53,243 bases of DNA. Source: Dechloromonas sp. (GTDB lineage Bacteria > Pseudomonadota > Gammaproteobacteria > Burkholderiales > Rhodocyclaceae). The stretch lies in the NCBI GenBank assembly GCA_016791065.1, contig JAEUOD010000071.1, positions 1 through 53,243 on the forward strand, read 5' to 3'. Below, piece by piece: positions 9,919 through 18,789 of the stretch (the stretch's first letter is position 1; the number at the start of each line of letters is the position of its first letter). The position numbers were made by a program, and so were the translations under genes. A model generated the notes under the pieces. It did no database searches. It saw only the letters and a list, made by a program, of their open reading frames with translations, and had not been told where the DNA came from.

Positions 9919-9950
9919 AAGCGCATGCCCCTGGCACACGACATGCGCTT
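9919..9950. repeat. inverted repeat overlapping the exaC promoter
   Basis: AAGCGCATG and CATGCGCTT, a perfect 9-bp inverted repeat with a 14-base spacer, enclose the -24 element and overlap the -12 element of the putative sigma-54 promoter. A protein bound here, or a cruciform, could affect promoter opening. Confidence 0.5.
9932..9946 (+). promoter_or_regulatory. sigma-54-type promoter of exaC
   Basis: TGGCAC-ACGAC-ATGC matches the -24/-12 consensus TGGCAC-N5-TTGC with one mismatch, and the GG-N10-GC spacing is exact. It lies about 100 bases before the aldehyde dehydrogenase start. The AcoR-type sigma-54 activator at 25844-27826 is the obvious candidate activator. Confidence 0.6.
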
Positions 9951-10048
9951 AATTGGCCACGAGCAGCGGCAGGAAGGATTCAGGACAAACAGCCTGCCGC
10001 CCGTGACCAACCCGTTCGCAACGCAAACCCAGAAATCAGGAGACACCC

Positions 10049-11569
<1,521 letters not shown>

Positions 11570-11579
11570 GCAAACGCCA

Positions 11580-11634
11580 CGTCATTCCGGCACCCCAAGG
11601 GTACTGCCTGCGGGGTGCGAAAGCCGGAATGACG
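11580..11634. repeat. nested palindromic repeat element
   Basis: CGTCATTCCGG...CCGGAATGACG forms an 11-bp outer stem, and CACCCC/GGGGTG forms an inner stem, around a 15-base loop. It begins ten bases after the exaC stop. Its CGTCATTCC ends resemble widespread bacterial REP-like intergenic palindromes. It may stabilise the exaC mRNA 3' end. Confidence 0.6.
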
Positions 11635-11690
11635 ATGCAACACTTTCTTGGCAACGCATCTCCTCCACTGGCCCTGTTGCGGGCATCTTC

Positions 11691-11719
11691 GGGGGGCGGG
11701 CAACCGCCCCCCTCTTTTT
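11691..11719 (+). terminator. strong hairpin with T-tract just before the DUF779 gene
   Basis: GGGGGGCGG, a GCAA tetraloop and CCGCCCCCC are followed by TCTTTTT, a textbook intrinsic terminator. It ends only about 12 bases before the DUF779 start codon, and the ribosome site (CGGAG) lies directly after the T-tract. It would terminate exaC transcription or act as an attenuator that limits DUF779 expression. Confidence 0.75.
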
Positions 11720-11731
11720 CCGGAGAACACC

Positions 11732-12103
11732 ATGGTCGACCGCGTCATCGCCACCCCGGCCACGCTGGAACTGATCGCCTTCCTCAAGGAGCGCTACGGT
11801 CCGGCGCTGATGTTCCACCAGTCCGGCGGTTGCTGCGACAACAGCGCCGCCAACTGCTACCTGCCGACCGACCTCACCATCGGCCCCTACGATGTCCATC
11901 TCGGCGACATCGGCGGCGTGCCTTTCTACATCAGTGCCTCGCAGTATGAATACTGGAAGCACACGCAATTGATCATCGACGTCATCGAGGGCTCGGGCGG
12001 CACCTTTTCGCTCGAAGGCAATACCGGCAAGGCCTTCCACACCCGCTCCCGTCTCTTCACCGATGCCGAGTGGGCCGAACTGCAGGCCGCCGGCCTCGTC
12101 TGA
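11732..12103 (+). CDS. DUF779 family protein
   Basis: A 123-residue protein; the start is chosen from CGGAG eight bases before the ATG. It has the family's conserved cysteine cluster (HQSGGCCDNSAANCY) and the YEYWKHTQLIIDV block. DUF779 genes very often follow ExaC/AcoD-type aldehyde dehydrogenases. The function is not established. The Cys pair suggests a metal or redox role supporting the dehydrogenase, but this is inference. Confidence 0.88.
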   Translation: MVDRVIATPATLELIAFLKERYGPALMFHQSGGCCDNSAANCYLPTDLTIGPYDVHLGDIGGVPFYISASQYEYWKHTQLIIDVIEGSGGTFSLEGNTGKAFHTRSRLFTDAEWAELQAAGLV

Positions 12104-12120
12104 CCACGCAAGGAAACCCC

Positions 12121-12450
12121 ATGAAACTGAAAACCACACTGCACCTCCTGCCGCTGCTGGCAGCCACCCTCGTAACCATCGCCAGCCCGGCCAAGGCCAG
12201 CGAGGAAATCGTCAAGAAGGCCCGCTGCGTCGCCTGCCATGCGGTCGATACCAAGCGCGTCGGCCCGGCCTACAAGGACGTTGCCGCCAAGTACAAAGGC
12301 GACGCCAAGGCGCCGGCCATGCTCTTCGAGAAAGTTCGTCACGGCGGCTCCGGCAACTGGGGCACCGTACCGATGCTGCCCCACCCGGCCGACAAGATCA
12401 GTGACGATGACCTGAAAGCGGCCATCGCCTGGATTCTGGCACTGCACTGA
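12121..12450 (+). CDS. periplasmic cytochrome c (c551 family)
   Basis: A 109-residue preprotein with signal peptide (HLLPLLAATLVTIASPAKA, cleavage about residue 26) and heme site C36-V-A-C39-H40. Met in VPMLPHP is the expected distal ligand. It starts 17 bases after the DUF779 stop with AAGGAA before the ATG. Small c551-type cytochromes accept electrons from PQQ ethanol dehydrogenase in pseudomonads (cytochrome c550, ExaB). The position next to exaC fits a similar role. Confidence 0.9.
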   Translation: MKLKTTLHLLPLLAATLVTIASPAKASEEIVKKARCVACHAVDTKRVGPAYKDVAAKYKGDAKAPAMLFEKVRHGGSGNWGTVPMLPHPADKISDDDLKAAIAWILALH

Positions 12451-12607
12451 CCGGAGAAACGGCCGCAATGCAAGGCATGGCGTAAAGCCTGGATCGGCCC
12501 GAACGGACTGGAAGATTGCGGACGATAGGCGGACAATGTGCCGCTGTTGTCCGCACACTGCGCCAAGCGCACATAACCAGCCCACGGCATTTCGACCAGG
12601 AGACACC

Positions 12608-13729
12608 ATGAAGAAAATCGCTTTCGCCCTTGCCTGCCTCGGCCTCGTCGGCGGCACCAACGCCGCCCTGGCCCAGACGGTCGTCAAGATCGCCTTTGCC
12701 GGACCGCTGACCGGCCCGATCGCTCATATCGGCAAGGAAGAGGAATACGCCACGAAACTGGCGCTCGACGACGCCAATGCCAAGGGCGTCACCATCGGCG
12801 GGCAGAAACTCCGTTTCGAATTGATGTCCGAGGATGACCAGGGCGACCCGCGCCAGGCCACCATCGTCGCGCAGCGTCTGGTCGATGCCGGCGTCAAGGG
12901 CGTCGTCGGCCATGTCACGTCGGGCGCCGCCATTCCGGCTTCGTCGGTCTATGAACAGGGCGGCATCCCCGCCATCACCCCGTCGGCGACCAGCCCGAAG
13001 CTGACCCAGCAAGGCCTCAAGGTCGTCTATCGCGTCATCGCCAACGACTTCCAGCAAGGTGAGGCGATGGCCAAGTTCGCGGCCAACGTGCTCAAGGCCA
13101 AGACCATCGCCATCGTCGACGACCGCACCGCTTACGGCCAGGGCCTCGGCGACGCACTGGCCGACAACGTGAAAAAGCTCGGCATCCAGGTCGTCGCCCG
13201 TGAATACACCAGCGACAAGGCGGTCGACTTCACCGCCCTGCTGACCCGCATCAAGAGCAAGAACCCGGATGCCATCTTCTACGGCGGCATGGATGCCCAG
13301 GGCGCACCGATGCTCAAGCAGATGAAGCAACTCAGCATCGCCGCCAAGTTCCTCTCCGGCGATGGCTCATGCACCAGCGAAATGCTCAAGCTCGCCGCTG
13401 CGGCTCTGTCGCCCGACGTCTATTGCACCCAGGCCGGCATCCCGGCAGAGAAGATGCCGGGCGGCGTCGAGTTCAAGAACCGCTTCAAGCAGCGCTTCAA
13501 TACCGACGTCCAGCTCTACGCCCCGTATGCCTATGACGCGGCAAATGTGCTGATCGAAGCGATGAAGCTCGCCAATTCGACCGATCCAGCCAAGTACCTG
13601 CCGATGCTGCAGAAGGTGAACATGAAGGGCGTTACCGGCACCATCGCCTTCGACGCCAAGGGCGACAACCGCTACGGCGGCATTACCCTGAACCAGTTCA
13701 ACGGCGGCAAGTGGGTCGTGCAGAACTGA
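12608..13729 (+). CDS. branched-chain amino acid-type ABC transporter substrate-binding protein
   Basis: A 373-residue periplasmic binding protein of the LivJ/LivK type. Signal peptide about 1-22 (MKKIAFALACLGLVGGTNAALA). The mature part has the family features VKIAFAGPLTGPIAHIGKE, DDQGDPRQATIVAQRLV and the ligand-loop region VVGHVTSGAAIPASSVYEQ. The start follows CAGGAGACACC. No permease or ATPase genes are adjacent, so the rest of the transporter is elsewhere or the protein serves another purpose. The ligand could be an amino acid or a small amide or acid. Confidence 0.93.
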   Translation: MKKIAFALACLGLVGGTNAALAQTVVKIAFAGPLTGPIAHIGKEEEYATKLALDDANAKGVTIGGQKLRFELMSEDDQGDPRQATIVAQRLVDAGVKGVVGHVTSGAAIPASSVYEQGGIPAITPSATSPKLTQQGLKVVYRVIANDFQQGEAMAKFAANVLKAKTIAIVDDRTAYGQGLGDALADNVKKLGIQVVAREYTSDKAVDFTALLTRIKSKNPDAIFYGGMDAQGAPMLKQMKQLSIAAKFLSGDGSCTSEMLKLAAAALSPDVYCTQAGIPAEKMPGGVEFKNRFKQRFNTDVQLYAPYAYDAANVLIEAMKLANSTDPAKYLPMLQKVNMKGVTGTIAFDAKGDNRYGGITLNQFNGGKWVVQN

Positions 13730-13747
13730 GTCCGGCACCCACGCCAC

Positions 13748-13778
13748 AAGCCCTCCCGCCCCGGCCGGAGGGCTTTTT
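13748..13778 (+). terminator. intrinsic terminator after the LivK-type gene
   Basis: AAGCCCTCC and GGAGGGCTT form a 9-bp stem around a GC-rich loop, followed by a T-run. It lies between the convergent LivK-type and kup genes. The T-run is on the plus strand, so it ends the exaC-side transcript. Confidence 0.8.
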
Positions 13779-13781
13779 CAT

Positions 13782-15662
13782 TTAAAGCACGACCTGCGAA
13801 CCCAGCTCGACCACCCGGTTGGAGGGAATTCTGAAGTAGGCGGTGGCGCTGCCCGCATTGCGGAACATGGCGACGAAGATCAGCGTACGCCAGTAGGCCA
13901 TGCGCGAGCCTAGCCGGGGAATCAGCGTTTCCCTGCCGAGGAAGAAGGAGGTATCCATCATGTCGGCCTCCAGCCCGGCGTGACCGCACAAGGCCAGCGC
14001 CGCCGGGATATCGGCCTCGTCCTTGAAGCCGTAATGCACGATGAGCTGAACGAAGTTGCCGGCCAGCCGATGCACCTCCACCCGGTCGACCTCGGGCACG
14101 TAGGGCACGTCGAAAACCTTGACGCTGAGGATGACGACCTGCTCGTGCAGCACCTTGTAATGCTTCAGGCTGTGCAGGAGCGCGTGCGGCACCGAATCCG
14201 GGTCGGGCGTCATGAACACCGCGGTGCCAGGAACCCGTTCGACGCCGCCCTCGGCGATGCTGGCGATGAAGGGCGGCAACTGCATGGCATCGGCCGCCAG
14301 GCGCTCGCCAAGCAGTTCGCGACCACGCTTCCAGGTGGTGAGCAACATGAAAACAAGCAGGCCGAAGACCAGCGGAAACCAGCCGCCATCGGGAATCTTC
14401 ACCGAATTGGCGAGGAAGAAGCCGAGGTCGATGCAGATGAAGGGCAAGGCACCGAGGATGGCGCGCGCCGGGCTCCAGTCCCACAGCCTGACGGCCACGG
14501 CGATGGCGAGGATGTTGGTGATCAGCATGGTACCGGTGACCGCGATGCCGTAGGCTGCAGCCAGGTTGCTCGATGAACGGAACTCGACGACGAGCAGGAT
14601 GATGGAAATGAGCAGCAGCCAGTTGATTGCCGGCAGGTAGATCTGCCCGATCTCGCGCTCCGAGGTATGCTGGATTTCGAGGCGCGGCGTGAAGCCGAGC
14701 TGCATCGCCTGCTGGGTGATCGAGAATGCCCCCGAGATGACGGCCTGGGAAGCGATGATGGTCGCTACCGTGGCCAGGATGACCAGCGGGTAGCGTCCCC
14801 ATTCCGGCGCCAGCAGGTAGAAGGGGTTCTCGACGGCGCTCGGGTCGGCAAGCAGCAGCGCCCCCTGCCCGAAATAATTGATCAGCAGCGCCGGCAACAC
14901 ATAGCCCAGCCAGGCGTACTGAATGGGGCGTGCGCCGAAGTGCCCCATGTCCGCATAAAGGGCTTCGGCCCCGGTGATGCAGAGCACGACGGCGCCGAGC
15001 GCCAAGAAGCCGAGCACGGAATTGCCGAGCAGGAAGTTGAGGGCGTGGATCGGATTGACCGCCGCCAGCACCGCCGGGTTCTCGACGATGGCAGCGGCGC
15101 CCAAACTGGCGAGCACGGCGAACCAGAGCAGCATGACCGGCCCGAACAAGGCGCCGACGCTGGCCGTGCCCCGGCGCTGGAAAACGAAGAGCCCGATCAG
15201 GATGGCCAGGGTGATCGGCAGGACGAAGGGCTTGAAGGCCGGCGTGATGATTTCCAGACCCTCGACCGCAGAAAGCACGGAGATGGCCGGCGTGATGACG
15301 CCGTCGCCATAGAACAGCGCAGCACCGAACAGGCCGAGGATGACGAGCGACTTCTGCTGCCAGGTGCCAGCCACGCCCTTGTGCAGGGCCAACGTCATCA
15401 GCGCGATGATGCCGCCCTCGCCCTTGTTGTCGGCACGCATGATGAAGGAAACGTACTTGAGCGTGACGACGATGAGCAGCGACCAGAAAAACAGGGAGAG
15501 AATGCCGAGCACGTTCTCGGGCGTGATCGGCACCGGATGATGGGCTCCGCCGAAGACTTCCTTGATCGAATAGAGGGGGCTGGTGCCGATATCGCCATAG
15601 ACGATGCCGAGCGCCGCCAGCGTCAGCGTCGCCAGACGCTTCCGGTCCTGAGTCTGTTGCAT
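13782..15662 (-). CDS. kup: Kup-type potassium uptake transporter
   Basis: A 626-residue low-affinity K+/H+ symporter of the inner membrane with about 12 transmembrane helices in the first 430 residues and a cytosolic C-terminal domain. The N-terminal family signature GIVYGDIGTSPLYSIKEVFGG is present, as are GDGVITPAISVLSAVEGLE and QGALLLADPSAVENPFY. The start at 15662 is chosen from TAGGAG six bases before the ATG; an upstream extension would overlap kdpE. It begins nine bases after the kdpE stop, so it is in one operon with a KdpDE-type two-component system. Confidence 0.95.
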   Translation of the reverse strand: MQQTQDRKRLATLTLAALGIVYGDIGTSPLYSIKEVFGGAHHPVPITPENVLGILSLFFWSLLIVVTLKYVSFIMRADNKGEGGIIALMTLALHKGVAGTWQQKSLVILGLFGAALFYGDGVITPAISVLSAVEGLEIITPAFKPFVLPITLAILIGLFVFQRRGTASVGALFGPVMLLWFAVLASLGAAAIVENPAVLAAVNPIHALNFLLGNSVLGFLALGAVVLCITGAEALYADMGHFGARPIQYAWLGYVLPALLINYFGQGALLLADPSAVENPFYLLAPEWGRYPLVILATVATIIASQAVISGAFSITQQAMQLGFTPRLEIQHTSEREIGQIYLPAINWLLLISIILLVVEFRSSSNLAAAYGIAVTGTMLITNILAIAVAVRLWDWSPARAILGALPFICIDLGFFLANSVKIPDGGWFPLVFGLLVFMLLTTWKRGRELLGERLAADAMQLPPFIASIAEGGVERVPGTAVFMTPDPDSVPHALLHSLKHYKVLHEQVVILSVKVFDVPYVPEVDRVEVHRLAGNFVQLIVHYGFKDEADIPAALALCGHAGLEADMMDTSFFLGRETLIPRLGSRMAYWRTLIFVAMFRNAGSATAYFRIPSNRVVELGSQVVL

Positions 15663-15670
15663 GATTTCTC

Positions 15671-16363
15671 CTACGGCTGGAAGCGATAGCCCACGCCGGT
15701 TTCCGTCAGAAAATGCTGCGGTTGCGTCGGATCGTCTTCGAGCTTCTGGCGCAGATGCCCGACGTAAACCCGCAGATAGTGGCTGCTCTCGATATAGGAC
15801 GGCCCCCATATCTCGCGCAGCAGATTGCGCTGGGTCAGCACCTTGCCGGGCTGGCCGAGCAAGGTGCTGAGCAGGCGGTATTCGATCGGCGTCAGGTGGA
15901 CCGGCTCGCCGGCCCGCGTTACCACCCGGCGCGACAGATCCACCGCAACCTGACCGAAGGCGACCAGCGGCGATGCCGATTCACCGCTGCGGGCACGCCG
16001 CCGCAGGAGCGCCCTGACCCGGGCACGCAACTCGCCGACGCCGAAGGGCTTGGTCAGGTAATCGTCGGCCCCGGCATCGAGCGCAGCAATTTTGTCTTCC
16101 TCCTGCGAACGGGCCGAAAGAATCAGGATCGGCACGTCGGACCAGCCACGCACGTCGCGGATCAACTCGATCCCGTTGCCGTCGGGCAGGCCGAGATCGA
16201 GCACGATCAGGTCGGGTTGCCGGGTGCCCGCCTCGACCAGGCCGCCGGCCATGGTTTCCGCTTCGGCAACCTGGCAGCCCTCCTCCTCCACTGCGACCCG
16301 GACGAAGCGGCGAATCTGCTTTTCGTCCTCGATGACCAGAACCTTGGCCGGGATTGCGCTCAT
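15671..16363 (-). CDS. kdpE: KdpE-type response regulator
   Basis: A 230-residue OmpR-family regulator. Receiver: E12/D13 (VIEDEKQIRRF), phospho-acceptor D56 (LIVLDLGLPDGNG), Lys in YLTKPFG. The winged-helix output domain includes LTPIEYRLLSTLLGQPGKVLTQ and SHYLRVYVGHLRQKLE. The sequence is closest to KdpE, which normally activates kdpFABC at low K+. No kdpFABC genes lie nearby; kup follows instead. The start overlaps the end of the kinase gene by four bases. Confidence 0.93.
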   Translation of the reverse strand: MSAIPAKVLVIEDEKQIRRFVRVAVEEEGCQVAEAETMAGGLVEAGTRQPDLIVLDLGLPDGNGIELIRDVRGWSDVPILILSARSQEEDKIAALDAGADDYLTKPFGVGELRARVRALLRRRARSGESASPLVAFGQVAVDLSRRVVTRAGEPVHLTPIEYRLLSTLLGQPGKVLTQRNLLREIWGPSYIESSHYLRVYVGHLRQKLEDDPTQPQHFLTETGVGYRFQP

Positions 16364-17892
16364 GCCGCTTCCTCCTCGACCACCGGCGGATTGCCGCGCG
16401 GCAAGGTGAAGCTGACGCAGGCACCGCCATCCGGCCGGTTATCCGCCCGGATACGCCCCCCGTGCGCTTCGACGATGGCCCGGCAGATCGCCAGACCGAG
16501 GCCGGTTCCCGGCTTGCCGGATTCGGCTTCGCCACGGACGAACATCTTGAACAGGTCGTCGCGCTCGGGAAAACCGGGACCGCGATCGGCAACGCTGATC
16601 TCGATACTATCGCCGGCCTGGCCTGCAACGAGTTCGATGCTGCTGCCGGCCGGGGCATACTTGGCGGCATTCTCCAGCAGGTTGCAGAAGACCCGCTCGA
16701 TGAGCACCGCGTCGAATTCGAGCAAGGGCAAATCCCGGGGCAGATCGACGCGAACCGGGTGAGCCGCCAGCGCACTGCCGAGCAACTTGATGCTTGCCCC
16801 GATGACCTCCTCCAACGGCTGCCACTCGCGGCGCAGTGTCACCTCGCCGGCATTGAGGCGAGCCATGTCGAGCAGGTTGCCGACCAGCCCGGCCAGCCGT
16901 GCCGCCTGTTCGTGCAGGGCCTGCGCGGTTTCCAGGGCATTGGCCGGCAAAGCCGGCTTGATCAGGAAGAGCGAATCGGCCAGCCCGACCAGCGCGGTCA
17001 GCGGCGTGCGCAAGTCGTGCGACAGTGCGGAGAGGATGGAACTGCGCAGGCGCTCGGTCAGCATCTCCATCTCGCTGGTCTGGGCCACCGCAACGTAATG
17101 CAGGCGTTCGACCGCCACCGCGATCAGCGAAGCTAGCGCGTCGAGAAGCGACAAGGTTTCATTGCTCGGCTCCTGAATGCCTTCGGCAAAACGGATGGCG
17201 AGCACGCCGCGGGTTCGCGTCGAACCGTGCAGCGGCAGATAGAGGGGCGCGTAGCCCAGACGACTGACCTCGTCGCTGCGAACCAACTGACCGCTGTTCA
17301 TCGCCACTTGCGCCAGGTGCGACTCGATCGGCAGCGCCGTCGATTGCGCCACGGCACTCAAGCCATGTGCCGTTTCGTCGGGCAAGAGCAGCGCCGAACG
17401 TGCCTGCAACTGCTGCCCGATGAAAACTTCGGCAATCTCGGCCACCTCGGCAATGCTCAGGCTGCCGGCCAGTTGCCGGGCGAGTTGGTAGAGGGCCTGC
17501 GTCCGCTGTTCGCGGCGTCGCGATTCGTCTGCCCGCTGCCGCAAGCCGGCGGCCAGATGCGCCGTGATCAGCGCTGTCGCCAGCATGACGACGAAGGTGA
17601 CGAGGTACTGGATATTGCTGACCGCCAGCGAAAAGCGCGGCGGCACGAAGAAGATGTCGAACAGCAAAACGCTGAGCACGGCGGCCAGGATTGCCGGGTT
17701 GCGCCCCAACTTCACCGCAACCAGCAACACCGTTAGCAGAAAGAGCATGACGATGTTGGCGAGGTCGAGATAACCCAGCATCGGCGTCGCCACGAGGGTC
17801 GTGCCGACGCAGGCAAGAACGCTCAGCAGCAGCCCTTGCGCCGGGGTGGAACGTTCCGGCCTTTCTTCCGGCAGTGAAACCAGGTCGTCCAT
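16360..17892 (-). CDS. kdpD: short KdpD-like sensor kinase lacking the N-terminal KdpD/Usp region
   Basis: 510 residues against about 890 for classical KdpD. It begins directly with the four-helix DUF4118 membrane domain (about 18-115), then a GAF-like domain (about 130-265), a HisKA domain with phospho-acceptor H292 (ALSHDLRTPLTAL), and a HATPase domain with LLENAAKYAP, DRGPGFP and GTGLGLAI. The cytosolic N-terminal KdpD and UspA-like domains (Walker motifs) are absent. It therefore probably senses through membrane and GAF parts only. It is translationally coupled to kdpE (ATGA overlap). Confidence 0.9.
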   Translation of the reverse strand: MDDLVSLPEERPERSTPAQGLLLSVLACVGTTLVATPMLGYLDLANIVMLFLLTVLLVAVKLGRNPAILAAVLSVLLFDIFFVPPRFSLAVSNIQYLVTFVVMLATALITAHLAAGLRQRADESRRREQRTQALYQLARQLAGSLSIAEVAEIAEVFIGQQLQARSALLLPDETAHGLSAVAQSTALPIESHLAQVAMNSGQLVRSDEVSRLGYAPLYLPLHGSTRTRGVLAIRFAEGIQEPSNETLSLLDALASLIAVAVERLHYVAVAQTSEMEMLTERLRSSILSALSHDLRTPLTALVGLADSLFLIKPALPANALETAQALHEQAARLAGLVGNLLDMARLNAGEVTLRREWQPLEEVIGASIKLLGSALAAHPVRVDLPRDLPLLEFDAVLIERVFCNLLENAAKYAPAGSSIELVAGQAGDSIEISVADRGPGFPERDDLFKMFVRGEAESGKPGTGLGLAICRAIVEAHGGRIRADNRPDGGACVSFTLPRGNPPVVEEEAA

Positions 17893-17968
17893 GTCGCGTT
17901 TCCGATGACGGGATAGCCACAGCGTAGGCCACCCCGGATAAAAACGCCGATCATTCTGACCATCCGGA

Positions 17969-17985
17969 CGTAAAAATGTCGTAAA
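17969..17985 (-). promoter_or_regulatory. candidate KdpE-type binding site
   Basis: On the minus strand TTTACG-ACATT-TTTACG is a direct repeat of two 6-mers with an 11-base period. The E. coli KdpE site at kdpF is, from memory, TTTATA-N5-TTTACA, the same arrangement. It lies 77 bases before the kdpD-like start, which would allow autoregulation and control of kup. Confidence 0.5.
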
Positions 17986-17997
17986 GACTGCGCTGCG

Positions 17998-18708
17998 TCA
18001 GGCCGGCTTGCGCAGCAGATCCACGCGCTGCGGCGGGTAGAAGGTGGCGCCCTCAGGCGTCATGTGCGCCATGAACTTTTCTCGGACCTGTGCATGGAGT
18101 TCAGGGGAAAGTTGGTGATCGGTGTGCGTGACCTGGATCATCCGGGCATCGAACTGCTCGAAGTTGTCGAACTGGCTGCGCGTCTGGAAGAACAACTGCT
18201 TTTCAAGCGCCAGCGCACCGCTTTCGACTGCCTTGCAGACAGCGGCGAAGGCCGCCTCGCGCACGATCTTCTCGTCGTGGAAGAGGCGCATGATCTCGTT
18301 GAGATCGCCGGCATAGACCGGCTCCGAAATCCAGGCCAGGCCGCCCGGCCGGAGTACCCGGCGGATTTCGCCGAGGGCTTGGTCCATGTGCTCGACCGGC
18401 ACGTGATGCAGCGATTTGAGCATGATCACGATGTCGACGCTGCCGTCCTCTGCCGGAATGGCTTCGGCACCGCCCTGGCGGAAACTGACCTGGGGCAAGT
18501 CGGTGATCAGCAGGTTGCGCGCGTGCTGGATGGCATCGACTTCGAGCGCGACGATCTCCCGCACGCCCCCTTCCTGGGCCAGCGTCCGCGTCTTCTCGGC
18601 CCGGCCGCAACCCAGCTCGAGCACCCTCGCACCGGCAAAGGGCAGTTCGCCGAGCATCAATTTCACTTCGTTACAGCGCATGGTCTGGGTCGGGTCGGCA
18701 ATTTTCAT
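17998..18708 (-). CDS. SAM-dependent class I methyltransferase
   Basis: A 236-residue protein with a Rossmann methyltransferase domain. Motif I is VLELGCGRAEKTRTLA, motif II ends IVALEVDA, the post-motif region has GSVDIVIMLKSLHHV, and RVLRPGGLAWISEPVY follows, as in Methyltransf_11 members. The ATG at 18708 is preferred over an upstream in-frame ATG. The C-terminal part (about 150-236) is not diagnostic. It stands alone between two divergently placed units; its substrate cannot be predicted. Confidence 0.88.
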   Translation of the reverse strand: MKIADPTQTMRCNEVKLMLGELPFAGARVLELGCGRAEKTRTLAQEGGVREIVALEVDAIQHARNLLITDLPQVSFRQGGAEAIPAEDGSVDIVIMLKSLHHVPVEHMDQALGEIRRVLRPGGLAWISEPVYAGDLNEIMRLFHDEKIVREAAFAAVCKAVESGALALEKQLFFQTRSQFDNFEQFDARMIQVTHTDHQLSPELHAQVREKFMAHMTPEGATFYPPQRVDLLRKPA

Positions 18709-18789
18709 CGGGCGTGTCCTGAAAGCTGGCAAAGCGCCATATTAACCGACGCTGATATATGGCGTTCCTTCAGGGTTTGACGCCGCTCA

